DNA of 64,000 nucleotides, taken from Liolophura sinensis (lineage: Eukaryota; Mollusca; Polyplacophora; Chitonida; Chitonidae). The DNA lies in the NCBI RefSeq assembly GCF_032854445.1, contig NC_088295.1, positions 4,526,501-4,590,500 of the forward strand. The letters run 5' to 3'. A model generated the notes under the pieces. That model did no database searches and was not told the origin of the DNA. It was given only the letters and a program-made list of their open reading frames with translations. The position numbers and the translations under genes are program-made. Below are positions 1 through 11,914 of this stretch, one piece after another (positions within the stretch are counted from its first letter, which is position 1; each line of letters begins with the position of its first letter).

Positions 1-704
1 CCAATCTTTGGGTGAAATACGGTACTTCCAGAACAATGCCATGTATACATGCCAATCTTTGGGTGAAATACGGTACTTCCAGAACAATGCCATGTATACG
101 TGCTAATCTTTGGCTGAAATACGATATTTCCAGTACACTGCCATGTATACATGCCAATCTTTGGGTGAAATACGGTACTTCCAAAACAATGCCATGTATA
201 CATGCCAATCTTTGGGTGAAATACGATATTTCCAGTACACTGCCATGTATACATGCCAATCTTTGGCTGAAATACGGTACTCCCAGAACAATGCCATGTA
301 TACATGCCAATCTTTGGGTGAAATACGGCACTTCCAGAACAATGCCATGTATACATGCCAATCTTTGGGTGAAATACGGTATTTCCAAAACAATGCCATG
401 TATACATGCCAATCTTTGGCTGAAATACGGTACTTCCAGAACAATGCCATGTATACATGCCAATCTTTGGGTGAAATACGGTACTTCCAGAACAATGCCA
501 TGTATACATGCCAATCTTTGGGTGAAATACTGTACTTCCAGAACAATGCCATGTATACATGCCAACCTTTAGGTGAAATACGGTATTTCCAGAACAATGC
601 CATGTATACATGCCAATCTTTGGGTGAAATACGGTACTTCCAGAACAATGCCATGTATTCATGCCGATCTTTGGGTGAAATACGGCACTTCCAGAACAAT
701 GCCA
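1..704. repeat. 51-bp minisatellite, about 14 copies, runs off the left edge
   Basis: Tandem array of a 51-bp unit (GTGAAATACGGTACTTCCAG ... CATGTATACATG ... CCAATCTTTGG). It starts before base 1 and stops at 704. Copies differ by a few substitutions and no obvious indels. Because 51 is divisible by 3, long frames stay open on both strands (17-residue periodic peptides); these are repeat artefacts. Each unit contains the 12-bp palindrome CATGTATACATG. Confidence 0.95.
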
Positions 705-1184
705 GTACAAAGAATAGAGCTGCAATGTAGAAAAGCATTTTCTTTATCCTCAATTGACAATTATCTGGCCAGTAATCAGTTGTAACATTTCTAAACCAAG
801 GTACATTTTCAGCTAATGTTTACCTGATACCAATTAATACTATTACACCTCCATTGTAATTTTTAGCAATATTATGAACTTTGCGCTATATGTTTTTAAT
901 CAAAATAATTAAAACTGTTAATAACTTTGTGGGAAATTGTCCCTTTCCCGCTCCCACATAATCCAATTTAAAAAAGGAAACTATAAAAAAGAAGAAACAA
1001 TATTACAAATACACGTACCCATTCAGTACCTTGTGTGTACGATGGCTTTATGATGGTGATTGATGCTTGTTTTTATATCGGCCATCCTTACACCCTTTTG
1101 CACCAGCTACATGCTGTACCAGATATAGCTGTTATGCTAAGAATAGAGCTTAACAGCGTGAAAACCTGTATTTCTTTTCTACAG
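705..1184. other. AT-rich non-coding stretch
   Basis: AT-rich sequence between the left-edge array and the first candidate exon. I see no exon, repeat or RNA gene in it. The last part, TTTCTTTTCTACAG, is a good polypyrimidine tract and AG for the exon starting at 1185. Confidence 0.5.
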
Positions 1185-1289
1185 CCGACTGTACATACGG
1201 CACGACACCATACAGCCAATACCCCGGTGGAAGTTACCCGGACCCCAGCGCGTGGCCGGGGGCCAGATACAATACAACAGGGATGGTGG
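1185..1289 (+). CDS. candidate penultimate exon of an unidentified gene (Tyr/Pro/Gly-rich)
   Basis: 105 nt bounded by a strong acceptor (TTTCTTTTCTACAG) and a consensus donor (GG|GTAAGTG). It enters with two bases of a split codon and leaves with one. The open frame is 34 residues, including the stretches TYGTTPYSQYPGGSYPDPSA and WPGARYNTTGMV. It is locally GC-rich against an AT-rich background, as expected of an exon. The exit phase matches the next candidate exon at 1652. The aromatic/Pro/Gly-rich composition resembles activation tails of developmental transcription factors, but I cannot name the family. Upstream exons would lie left of the window or beyond the 51-bp array. Confidence 0.5.
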
Positions 1290-1651
1290 GTAAGTGTACA
1301 TGGCCATATTTCATATTTCTGCAAATATTTTGACGTGCCCAAGGAGTTTACTGATTCACTGGAATGTCTATTGAAGGCTGATAAGGTGTTTCATTCTATG
1401 AACTTGTGAAATCATCGACATAGGGTTTTTCTCTCATAATGCGTATAGTAAAGGTTGTTGTTTGTTTTTCTTTTATTTATTTTTGTTCTTTTTGTTGTTT
1501 TGTTGAGTTAGAGGGAATGCTTCCTATAACGGTCTAATTACCTATAGGCCTACGAGAAGTCAAGGGACACGAAGAAATCTTACCCACGGATTTCTAAGAA
1601 TTGCTTTATGTTTCAGTATTTGCAGTTGAGTACCTGTTGTTCTTCTTTCAG

Positions 1652-1767
1652 CGCCCTCGTATTACCCCACGTCGTCGATGAGGGTTGGGGACATAGCCGG
1701 TCCCGTGACCAACGCCTACAAGTCCCCTGTCCACCAGTCCCACGGTGGTGCACCAAGGGGTCCCTAA
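1652..1767 (+). CDS. candidate terminal exon of the same unidentified gene
   Basis: The acceptor is TTCTTCTTTCAG just before 1652. Two bases complete the codon left open at 1289. There follow 37 codons with the stretches PSYYPTSSMRVGDIAGPVTN and AYKSPVHQSHGG, and a TAA at 1765-1767. Matching phase, local GC content and a good polypyrimidine tract support it as the last coding exon. It is not a repeat. The function is unknown; the absence of a recognisable domain is the main weakness of the call. Confidence 0.45.
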
Positions 1768-4621
1768 ACAAACACGGCTCTCTGGAGACCAATGGCTACA
1801 GGAACCGGATAAACTCTACCCAAACAATTTTACCAATTCTTGAAGCATGGGTAAAAGCCCCAGGACACTTGTCACACAGATGTTGTGTGGAATCTACAAA
1901 CTGCTTGGCAAATTTCCCGAACCTTGTTCTTATGCGTGTGTATGGGCCGGGAAACGTTACGTGTTACCTGTGGCCATTCTAAACGTTACGTGTTATCTAT
2001 GGCCATATCTGCGCTCCGGTCTTGTGAAACTTTTCCTACATAAACTACTGGCGATGGTTGCGACCATCTTACACACTCTAAATCTGTGCAATCTCGTCTT
2101 CCAGGAATGAGTTAGTTGAACTTCAACAACCAGACCTCACAGGTCGTCACAGAGCGATAAATCAGCTGGCTTCTGAACACTAGGAAATAAAACCTAGTGG
2201 TTAAAATTGAGCTGTCGACTCATATTGAACTTCGTGGTAGTCTGTAAACAGTAGGATTGATTGTTGTCAATTTCAGTTAAATTGGTCAAAAAACAAAAAA
2301 CAAAAAAAACACCAAAGCCTCTTGTGTAAGGAATTCTGCTGAACACTTCATATCAAATTATATACTAAAAAAAGGTTCATTCAAATATTAAGATTTATTT
2401 CCACTAAATTGATTATTTTAAGCTGTCTTTTCTGGGGAAAAAAAACTGAATTGTCCCAAACGGCTGAATGTTTTATAAAATATTGTATTAATATGTTTAT
2501 GCAAATTACCTGTAAAGTTTACATCCTCAATTATAATTTGCTGCCCCTTATGACGTGATCTACAATATTGTTTGGTATAATTTCATAATTTATTGGTCTG
2601 CTATTTAATTGTCAATTTTTCATTTGCATTAAAATGATGTGTGATTTGAAATTTCTGTCTCATTTGTCGTTGTTTCAAATACTGTCGTGTTAATTTTGAT
2701 CATAGAATTAACCACGAGGAATGAACTTCAGGATAATTGATTATTTTGTAGGGCATGCAAGCTTCTCGATTTAAAAAACTGAAAGGAATGTTTACCCTGG
2801 GAAGCATTTTACAAGGACTTTGATTTGAGATCTGTGAAGGGAGTATTCGCTCTGGAAACATGTACTATGCATAGATTTGGGTAACTGAAGAGAAATATAC
2901 CGTCAATGTGGCTTTATTCTACTGAAGGCAATAATACAAATAGATAAAAGCTCACGTTTACGACTGCCGTTGACATTTTATCACACCATTTAATGAAACA
3001 CCAATGGCTGGAGTATTCATTCAGATAAGCATATCATATAACCACACAGAACAAATATTTTTTCTTTTTCTTGTTTAGAACTGTGCATGTGTCAGACAAA
3101 GCAGAATTTTTGTAAATCATTTGATAAATGAACAGGGACTCTGTATCTTTTCCCCATTAAGGCAATTGGCATTTTTTTGTATTTAATAAATGAGGTTTGT
3201 GGCAGTTGGCTTTCAGCGATGTCAGGGGGATTGTCGGAGACAAAATGAATTGGACACGGTGGCCGAACACGATGATGCCAGTTAGGCTGATGGTTTGTCC
3301 AGTCTCTGGACGGAATGGGAGCTGCCGGAGTCGTGGAAGGGGTGAGATAATGGTCGGGAGATGGCTTAATGACTATCTCTGCTACTTCTCCTCACTCAGT
3401 GATTAGATTTTCACCTGTTAAGTATAGTACCTGGCTTTGTGTCAGCTTGTTGGATGTCGCTCTCAAAGAGCCCTTGAATACAGACATAATTACCCATACA
3501 TCTGAAGCCGAACCGTGAGTGTCGGAGGACAGGCTGGTTTGGGCTTTCACACTTGACGGCTTTTAGCTCTTCGATCTTTTCTTATCTCCACTGTACGATC
3601 AACTCTAACCACCGAGAACAAATTCGCAAATGTTTCTCTTGTAGAAAAGTTTACCTGCAGCTTTGAGTAAACCCCTATCGAAGTGTTTGTTGATAACGCC
3701 GTGGAGTATGTTGTTTGCTCCGTGATTAAATCAGCTGTGATCTGTATTAATATGCAGACAAAAGTAGGGATCGTATAGGCGCAGATTGCATGGGTTCATA
3801 AGCTCAATGTTTGCTCTTGCCGTTCCCTGTTAAATCGGTCCTATAACAGCCCCGGGGTACGATCACTGGGTTTAGCTCGTGTCTGTCTTGTTGCACAGTT
3901 TGGACTCAATTAATGGTGTATATGTGTAGATACGTGTGCTTCCCTAGCAGCCTCTCATCTCCCACATTTGACCAGCTAAACTGCTGGAGTGCTCTCTCGT
4001 TAACTGGACTGTGGCGCTACCGGGGAATCATGTAGATTGTCCAGGTAAATATTGTGTCGCCTTTGTGGCCCTGATTGCTGACTGAGTGCAGGTTATTAGG
4101 GTAATTAATACTCGGCTTCAATAATAACCGTTTATTATAACCAGAGGCGAACATTAGCGACAACTTTGGCCCAGGAAACTCCCCAGTGACTCGATCTCTG
4201 CAGATAACTTTACAGATTTCCCAGCGGGACAAATTTAATCTGCTTCAAGCATGGAGAGGGTTTTTGTCGCTATTTACACTGGGCTGTGTCTCTCAGTTTA
4301 ACCCGTCTTTATGGCCAAACCTCTAGAAACCGCTCAACCTTGATATCCACCGCATTTACACTGTTTAGCAGGATAGGGTTAATTCTGCACGCAATGATTA
4401 TACCAAAATACTCCCTACACAACAATTATCTGATTTCTATCCGAGCAAGGGATCAGTTATATAACGGCTGCGATACAGATGGGTTGTCACAAATAAACAA
4501 CATGACTTTCCATGTCATTTTCGTAATTTAAGGGAATTCAACAAAAAACAAATCTAATTTGGTTAAGATTACTACTAAGGAAAGTTAAATGGTCGACATA
4601 TCTGAGCACAAAAGCAAATGT
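1768..4621. other. AT-rich intergenic stretch
   Basis: The first few hundred bases could be 3' UTR of the candidate gene ending at 1767. Beyond that I see no supported exon, RNA gene or repeat array. Short open frames on both strands lack splice context or recognisable protein similarity. Confidence 0.4.
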
Positions 4622-5547
4622 ATCGTTACAGTGGGCCACCCTAACGTTACGGTATGTCATCCCCATTGTTACAGTGTACCACCCTAACGTTAAGGTATGT
4701 CATCCCCATAGTTACAGTGTACCACACTAACGTTACGGTATGTCATCCTCATTGATACAGTGTACCACCCTTACGTTACGGTATGTCATCCCAATCGTTA
4801 CAGTGCATGTCATCATCTCCATCGTTATAATATCTGACCCTATCGTTACAGTATACATGTCAACATCCCCATTGTTACAGTACATAACCCCATCGTTACA
4901 GTATATATGTCAGCATCCCCATTGTTACAGTACATAACCCCCATCGTTACAGTATATGACCCCTTCGTTACAGTATACATGTCCGCATCCTCAGTGTTAC
5001 AGTACACAACCCCATCGTTACAGTATATGACCCCATCGTTACAGTTTATGTCAACATCCCCATTGTTACAGTACATAACCCCCCCCCCCCCCGTTACAGT
5101 ATATGACCCCATCGTTACAGTATACATGTCAGCATCCTCAGTGTTACAGTACATAACCCCATCGTTACAGTATATGACCCCATCGTTACAGTATACATGT
5201 CAGCATTCTCATTGTTACGGTACATAACACCATCGTTACAGTATATATGTCATCATCCCCATTGTTACAGTACATAACCCCATCGTTACAGTATATGACC
5301 CCATCGTTACAGTATATATGTCAGCATCCCCATTGTTACAGTACATAACCCCACCGTTACAGTATATGACCCCTTCGTTACAGTATACATGTCAGCATCC
5401 TCAGTGTTACAGTGCATAACCCCATCGTTACAGTATATGACCCCTTCGTTACAGTATACATATGTCAACATTCTCAGTGTTATGGTGCATAACCCAATCG
5501 TTACAGTATACATGTCAGCATCCCCATTGTTACAGTACATAACCCCT
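4622..5547. repeat. 21-26 bp minisatellite with GTTACAGTA core
   Basis: Tandem copies of a short unit with the core ATCGTTACAGTATATGACCCC. They are interleaved with a variant carrying TACATGTCAGCATCCCCATT, which gives a compound repeat. The left edge (4622-4860) is more divergent than the centre. A run of 14 C at 5079-5092 sits inside the array. Periodic open frames on both strands are artefacts. Confidence 0.9.
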
Positions 5548-6020
5548 TGACTCCTTCCTAACATGGCTGAACATATTGGCAAGCAATAGGTGGGACTGAG
5601 TTAGTAAATACGACAGGAAAAAGCACGCGATAAAGGTAAGTAATAAGATTGTTGTCTCAGGATAACAAGAGCATGGAGCTTTATTACCCTTATACCTAAC
5701 AATTAATAACACATATGACAAATGTATTAAACCCACATAAAATTTGCAAGATTAACTGATATCTTATAATCTCTCTGAAATCAAGCGATGATTGCTCAAC
5801 GTTCATATACTGTCTCACTGTTCTACAATACTATACTTCTAGTGTCACATATCCGCAGATTTCGCAGTCTCGGCTCCCCATTATAAATGGTTCAGCTATG
5901 ACAAATGAATAAAAACTCATTTACTTATTTCCTCTATAAAGATACAAAAAAAGTATATTTATAGAAACCTTTGTATGTGGGAACGTCTACAAGGAAATTA
6001 TGGAAGGTTATAGATTTCCT
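5548..6020. other. AT-rich intergenic stretch, nothing recognised
   Basis: I see no exon, RNA gene or tandem repeat between the GTTACAGTA array and the SINE tail fragment that starts near 6025. Confidence 0.4.
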
Positions 6021-6024
6021 CTGG

Positions 6025-6127
6025 TCTCTGCTCAGTTTCCTCCTACCATAATGCTATAGCCACCGTCGTATAAGTGAAATATTCTTGAGCACGGCCTAAA
6101 ACTCCAGTCAAATAAATAAATAAACAT
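6025..6127 (+). mobile_element. SINE 3' tail fragment
   Basis: It matches the tail of the SINE at 50,093-50,358 in the opposite orientation. Visible blocks are CTCAGTTTCCTCCTACCATA, ATGCT, GTCGTATAAGTGAAATATTC, TTGAGCACGGCC and an AAATAAATAAAT tail. The tRNA-derived head is absent, so this is a 5'-truncated or decayed copy. Confidence 0.75.
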
Positions 6128-7069
6128 AAAAGCCTAATAGCCCACGTGTATAATAGCCGGGGGAAAGTGGACACACAGTGGCTAGAACACTGTTGTACAA
6201 GTATGCTAAATACGGGGTCGTAATTAAATAGAATGTTTATATATACTGAGAACATTATGCGTATATGTTAGACATAATAAACAACAGAAAACAGGGCTAG
6301 TAATTAGCCGTTTCCTGTTGAGATGATTGGACAGTCATGCGACATAAAATACCAATGTCAATAGAGTGTCCATTATCTTGGAGGGAGGGATCGAATTTAA
6401 AGGTTTTGAAAGAATTTTAAGAGGTGTTTAAATATGTGAATATTCTCTATTTAATTTGTACTGGTTCAGGCTAGATCAGAGGGTCGCTGACATGCTGGAT
6501 GGCTGCCGTATGTTGGGAGACCCTACCCTTGCCATAAACCGATTGTCCCCTGGGTGAGATAGGACAGTCTCCACTCGATGGTTTGGCTGATGAAGTCCAC
6601 AAACATAGCTCAGATGTACACAACTACCCGCAAATTATTTCGACGGTAGCAAACCGGAGATAAACTTCACTAAAAGCCGAGAAATTCTCAGGGTTTATTG
6701 CAGTTTTAGTACATGCTGCACGTGAAAATTTCGGGATATATCAGGTATGGGAAAAAGTTGAGGATATGTGTACGTTATTTTGAACTTTAGATCTACTATG
6801 GAAATTTAAGGCTTCCTCTGTTAATAAATGTCGTGTGAGCAGTACTACTCATTATACACGGATAATTCATTATTAATAGATTGAATCTAATATAAATATT
6901 TTGTACATTTAATGAGGCTTAATATAATCACTGTCCGTTGTGATGGTGCTGGATTAATATTTTGCCTGAGAGTTCATTAATTAGTGTGTGCGACAAGCGA
7001 AATGTGGTAATACACCCGACCACATTGTACTTACGGATGCTGTCTTGTTTATCATGACAGAAGTGGTAA

Positions 7070-7320
7070 AAAGGAGCGACGGCGTGTATCGGAGCGAGGC
7101 GCGAACCGGCTAATCTGGACGCTGATTGGCTGGCTTATAGTCACCGCCATTCCACTCTTCATTCAGGATAACCGCCGGCTCGGGAAATTGGAGTGTGCCA
7201 GACCAGATCATCTCGATTTAGACTTCATTACATGCACTGGTACCGCGCCATTCTCCCGATCACATCAGAGAGCTCCCCTAATCACAGCCGTTGTTCTTAT
7301 AACAGCGCCGCTATAACAAA
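7070..7320. promoter_or_regulatory. GC-rich stretch with CCAAT-type box, possible promoter
   Basis: A local GC and CpG rise in otherwise AT-rich DNA (GGAGCGACGGCG, GGAGCGAGGCGCGAACCGG, ACAGCGCCGC). It contains CTGATTGGCTGG, which carries an inverted CCAAT (NF-Y type) core. I find no convincing first exon next to it on either strand, so promoter function is only inferred from composition. Confidence 0.25.
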
Positions 7321-7624
7321 TATGACTACATTCTACCGTTTTATGATTTTTTTTATTTTATCCAAAAAGTTGTGTCCACGGACAAACAGTTGTGTTAAGG
7401 GTACAAATCAAAACCAACGCTTGACAGATTTTTTAAAAAATTATATTGCTGTTAGACTTACAACAGTCTGGTGAGTACACAGACATGACTGAAATAGGGA
7501 GATACCCATGCTGACAAGAAGTCTTCCAGTGTCCACATTCCTGACATGGTAATGATGCTGTACTGTAGCTGTTGTGCTACCAGCTAAAACTGAGGGGCAT
7601 GTTGCTAAAATCTGAGCGTTCACA

Positions 7625-7860
7625 TAAACAGTTAGAATAAAGCCCTGATTGAGGTAAATGAACAAGGGGCCGAATTTCACCGGCTTCATGTGACCGTTTC
7701 GTCACGATATGTGTGCAATATTGTCCAAGTGGTGTTAAGGCTTAAGCAGTCGTTCATTTATTCATTCATGTGATCATTTACCAACTATCACGCTGTCGTC
7801 GCTGTTCTCGTTTTACTTTGCATGCTGTTGTTTTTATAGTTTCTTGATCGACCAGTTTGA
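7625..7860. repeat. dispersed repeat copy (family shared with 44,775-44,950)
   Basis: It shares ordered blocks with 44,775-44,950: a TAGAATAAA block, CTGAGGTAAA-like and GGATTTCA-like blocks, TCACGCTGTCGTCGCTG, GTTTTACTTTGCATG and TTGTTTTTAT. Two divergent copies in one window indicate an interspersed element. No coding capacity is visible and I cannot assign a class. Confidence 0.55.
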
Positions 7861-8640
7861 AGTTCCGTTTGCATTGTAAACTATGTGAAATCGTATCGAA
7901 TTTTCTCCGAAGTGGTAAATATTTTAGAAATACTTCTGTAAGTACATGTACATGTAATAAGACAAGCTATATACATGAGCCACTGACTGCTCGCCCACTC
8001 CCCCCTCCCCCCAACTCTATTCCCTCAAATCTCTTCCCCTTTTCTGACGTCAAAAAGAGGTGTGTTCCGAATCGTCCGTAGCGTGTATGGGTAGCCATAC
8101 ATTTGGAGGCTCCCCCTAGCGGGCTTATCGGAGATCTGTATCTACATAGCACCATCTACTCACTACGCCAAGCAGAAAATCGATTCGGGAATGGATGACC
8201 CCCTATAATTTGTTCGATTTTTTTCGTATTGATGGCTCTGCCATTAAAGCGGTGTACACCACTCATACGCAGAAGTCTGATAACATCTCTGGTTCCCTGA
8301 GCCCCAGAAACAAACCTATTCCACAGCATATATTATTCATAACAATACACAATGGCATGAAAGTTTCTCTGCTGTTTATCACCTAGGTAAATCAGGAATT
8401 CTGCCAGCAGGTTTCCGCGAAGTTACTGACGAGTCAATTAACTAATATTGCCCGGCCTCTGCAGACAGGTTGATCGGCACTATTGACAAGTGCCTGTCTC
8501 TCAATATTCGTCCACTTTCCTCGTCTCGGATTCCTTCTCAGATTTTCACATTCTGTCCACTCTTGATCGCAACAATACACCTTCTGTAGAAACGAAACCT
8601 GGGCACATCAAGTTGGTCAAGCGCCTCGCCCTCCCACTTC
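7861..8640. other. Intergenic stretch, nothing recognised
   Basis: Low-complexity CCCTCCCCCC near 8000 and short open frames only. No splice-supported exon or RNA gene was found. Confidence 0.35.
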
Positions 8641-8650
8641 CTCCACTAAG

Positions 8651-9075
8651 AAAAGCCTGCTGTATATATCCAGAGGTAAATAAGTCACAGTAAAGCACGG
8701 CTCTGCTCACCCAACGTCTTCCTTACCCCAAGATATACTAAATGTGTCACAATGAGTCACGGCTCTATTCACTCAACGATCTTTGTACCCATACATACTA
8801 AATGTGTCACTGAGTCACGGCTCTGCTCACCTAACGATCTTTGTTATCCCCAGATGAACAAAATGTCACTGCACAGCTCTGCTCACCCAACGGCCTCCCT
8901 TATCCCCAAATATTCTAAATGTGTCACAATAAGTCAAAAGCCTGCTGTATATATCCAGAGGTAAATATGCACAATAAAACACGACTATGCTCACCCAACG
9001 GTCTTCCTTATCCCCACATATACTAAATGTGTCACAAGGCGTCACGGCTCTTCTCTAAAGTTCCTCCTTCTTCCC
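8651..9075. repeat. ~62-bp tandem repeat, about 5-6 copies
   Basis: Degenerate units of the type CACGGCTCTGCTCACCCAAC ... TTATCCCCA ... TATACTAAATGTGTCACAAT. A longer block beginning AAAGCCTGCTGTATATATCC appears at about 8651 and again at about 8937, which suggests a nested duplication. It lies just left of the larger 45-bp array. Confidence 0.75.
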
Positions 9076-9207
9076 AGATATACTGCGTTAATGCACACGT
9101 CGTTGTGTCACGAGTTACAGATAAAGTATAATACAGCTGTCATTCTGAGCTCTTTCGCCGAAGGCCGATCCACAGTCCAAACCAAAATACATCACAGTAG
9201 GTCATGA

Positions 9208-11330
9208 ATCTACTCACCTGTCGGTCTGCTATTCCATGATATATGCCTCCTGATCTACTCACCTGTCGGTCTGCTATTCCATGACATATGCCTCCTGATC
9301 TACTCATTTGTCAGTCTGCTATTCCATGACATATACCTCCTGATCTACTCACCTGTCGGTCTGCTATTCCATGAGATATGCCTCCTGATCTACTCACCTG
9401 TCGGTCTGCTATTCCATGACATATACCTCCTGATCTACTCATCTGTCGGTCTGCTATTCCATGACATATGCCTCCTGATCTACTCATCTGTCGGTCTGCT
9501 ATTCCATGAGATATGCCCCCTGATCTACTCACCTGTCGGTCTGCTATTCCATGACATATACCTCCTGATCTACTCACCTGTCGGTCTGCTATTCCATGAG
9601 ATATGCCTCCTGATCTACTCACCTGTCGGTCTGCTATTCCATGACATATGCCTCCTGATCTACTCATTTGTCAGTCTGCGATTCCATGACATATGCCTCC
9701 TGATCTACTCACCTGTCGGCCTGCTATTCCATGACATATGCCTCCTGATCTACTCATCTGTCGGTCTGCTATTCCATGACATATGCCTCCTGATCTACTC
9801 ATCTGTCGGTCTGCTATTCCATGAGATATGCCTCCTGATCTACTCACCTGTCGGTCTGCTATTCCATGAGATATGCCTCCTGATCTACTCATCTGTCGGT
9901 CTGCTATTCCATGACATATGCCTCCTGATCTACTCATTTGTCAGTCTTCTATTCCATGACATATACCTCCTGATCTACTCACCTGTCGGTCTGCTATTCC
10001 ATGACATATACCTCCTGATCTACTCACCTGTCGTTCTGCTATTCCATGACATATGCCTCCTGATCCACTCACCTGTCGGTCTGCTATTCCATGACATATG
10101 CCTCCTGATCTACTCATTTGTCAGTCTTCTGTTCCATGACATATGCCTCCTGATCTACTCACCTGTCGGTCTGCTATTCCATGACATATGCCTCCTGATC
10201 TACTCACCTGTCGGTCTGCTATTCCATGACATATGCCTCCTGATCTACTCATTTGTCAGTCTGCTATTCCATGACATATACCTCCTGATCTACTCACCTG
10301 TCGGTCTGCTATTCCATGACATATGCCTCCTGATCAACTCACCTGTCGGCCTGCTATTCCATGAGATATACCTCCTGATCTACTCACCTGTCGGTCTGCT
10401 ATTCCATGACATATGCCTCCTCATCTACTCATCTGTCGGTCTGCTATTCCATGACATATGCCGCCTGATCTACTCGTCTGTCGGCCTCCTATTCCATGAC
10501 ATATGCCTCCTGATCTACTCACCTGTCGGTCTGCTATTCCATGACATATGCCTCCTGATCTATTCATCTGTCGGCCTGCTATTCCATGACATATACCTCC
10601 TGATCTACTCATCTGTCGGTCTGCTATTCCATGACATATGTCTCCTGATCCACTCACCTGGGCCTGCTATTCCATGACATATGCCTCCTGATCTACTCAT
10701 TTGTCAGTCTTCTTTCCATGACATATGCCTCCTGATCAACTCACCTGTCGGTCTGCTATTCCATGACATATGCCTCCTGATCTACTCATCTGTCGGTCTG
10801 CTATTCCATGACATATGCCTCCTGATCCACTCACCTGTCGGCCTGCTATTCCATGACATATGCCTTCTGATCTACTCATTTGTCAGTCTGCTATTCCATG
10901 ACATATACCTCCTGATCTACTCACCTGTCGGTCTGCTATTCCATGACATATGCCTCCTGATCTACTCACCTGTCGGCCTGCTATTCCATGACATATACCT
11001 CCTGATCTACTCATTTGTCAGTCTTCTATTCCATGACATATACCTCCTGATCAACTCACCTGTCGGCCTGCTATTCCATGACATATGCTTCCTGATCTAC
11101 TCATTTGTCAGTCTGCTATTCCATGACATATACCTCCTGATCTACTTACCTGTCGGTCTGCTATTCCATGACATATGCCTCCTGATCAACTCACCTGTCG
11201 GTCTGCTTTTCCATGACATATGCCCCTTAATCTACTCACCTGTCGGTCTGCTACTCCATGACATATGTCCCCTAATCTACTCATCTGTCAGTCTACTATT
11301 TCGCACGCAATACCTCTAAATCTAGTCACC
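9208..11330. repeat. 45-bp minisatellite, about 47 copies
   Basis: Array of a 45-bp unit (GATCTACTCACCTGTCGGTC ... TGCTATTCCATGACATATGC ... CTCCT). The main variants are ACCTGTCGG / ATCTGTCGG / ATTTGTCAG and GCCTCC / ACCTCC. The period is divisible by 3, so long periodic frames exist on both strands but switch strand and frame with rare indels; I treat them as non-coding. On the minus strand the ACCTG version reads CAG|GTGAGT, a perfect splice-donor consensus repeated dozens of times. Confidence 0.95.
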
Positions 11331-11755
11331 TCTCGTTCTACTATCAGGTACAATAGCGCAATATGTAATCACCTGTAAGTCTACTATCATGTACAGTACA
11401 ACTTAATGTAGGCACCGGTTGGCCTACTATCAGCCGAAATGCCGCTAAATGTATAGGCTACTCACCTGTCGGTATACTACAGTATCACACTCAAAAACTC
11501 TAAAAAAAAAATCTAGCCATCAGTTGGTCTACTGTAACACCGCTAAATGTAGTTATCAGTAGGTCTACTATCACAAGAAATACCTTTAAATGCAGTCACC
11601 TGTCGTCTACTATTACGTACAATACCGCTAAATCTAGACACCTGTCGATCTACTATCCTGTACAATAAAGCTAAATGAAGTCAACTGTCGGCCTGCAGGC
11701 ACATGAAATATCTCTAAACGTAGTCACCTGTCGGTCTGTCAGTCAGAAAATGTAC
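11331..11755. repeat. decayed right fringe of the 45-bp array
   Basis: It keeps the grammar of the neighbouring array (CACCTGTCGG ... CTACTATCA ... GTACAATA ... GCTAAATGTAGT) with many substitutions and indels. It looks like an older, unhomogenised margin of the same tandem repeat. Confidence 0.7.
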
Positions 11756-11914
11756 CCTTGTATTTTTTACACCAGCTTATACAAAACCTGTACCTGAGGT
11801 AAACAAAAAATCACTTTAAAGATGAGAAAAACTAAAAAAAATCGCTTATTCACAATGAAAAAAGGGTGGAAAATATTACTATTGACTATAAAATATTATA
11901 TGTCTTTTATTGTT

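Noticed and set aside
12-753. Long periodic open frames on both strands in the 51-bp array
   Set aside because: A period divisible by three keeps frames open automatically; both strands are equally open, with no domain, splice context or start context.
1185-1767. Assignment of the two candidate exons to Pax2/5/8
   Set aside because: A loose resemblance (PYSQY, SYYP, AY) to the C-terminal region is not enough to name it.
9311-11319. Several periodic proteins (15-residue unit) in the 45-bp array
   Set aside because: They switch strand and frame along one array and reflect the DNA repeat only.
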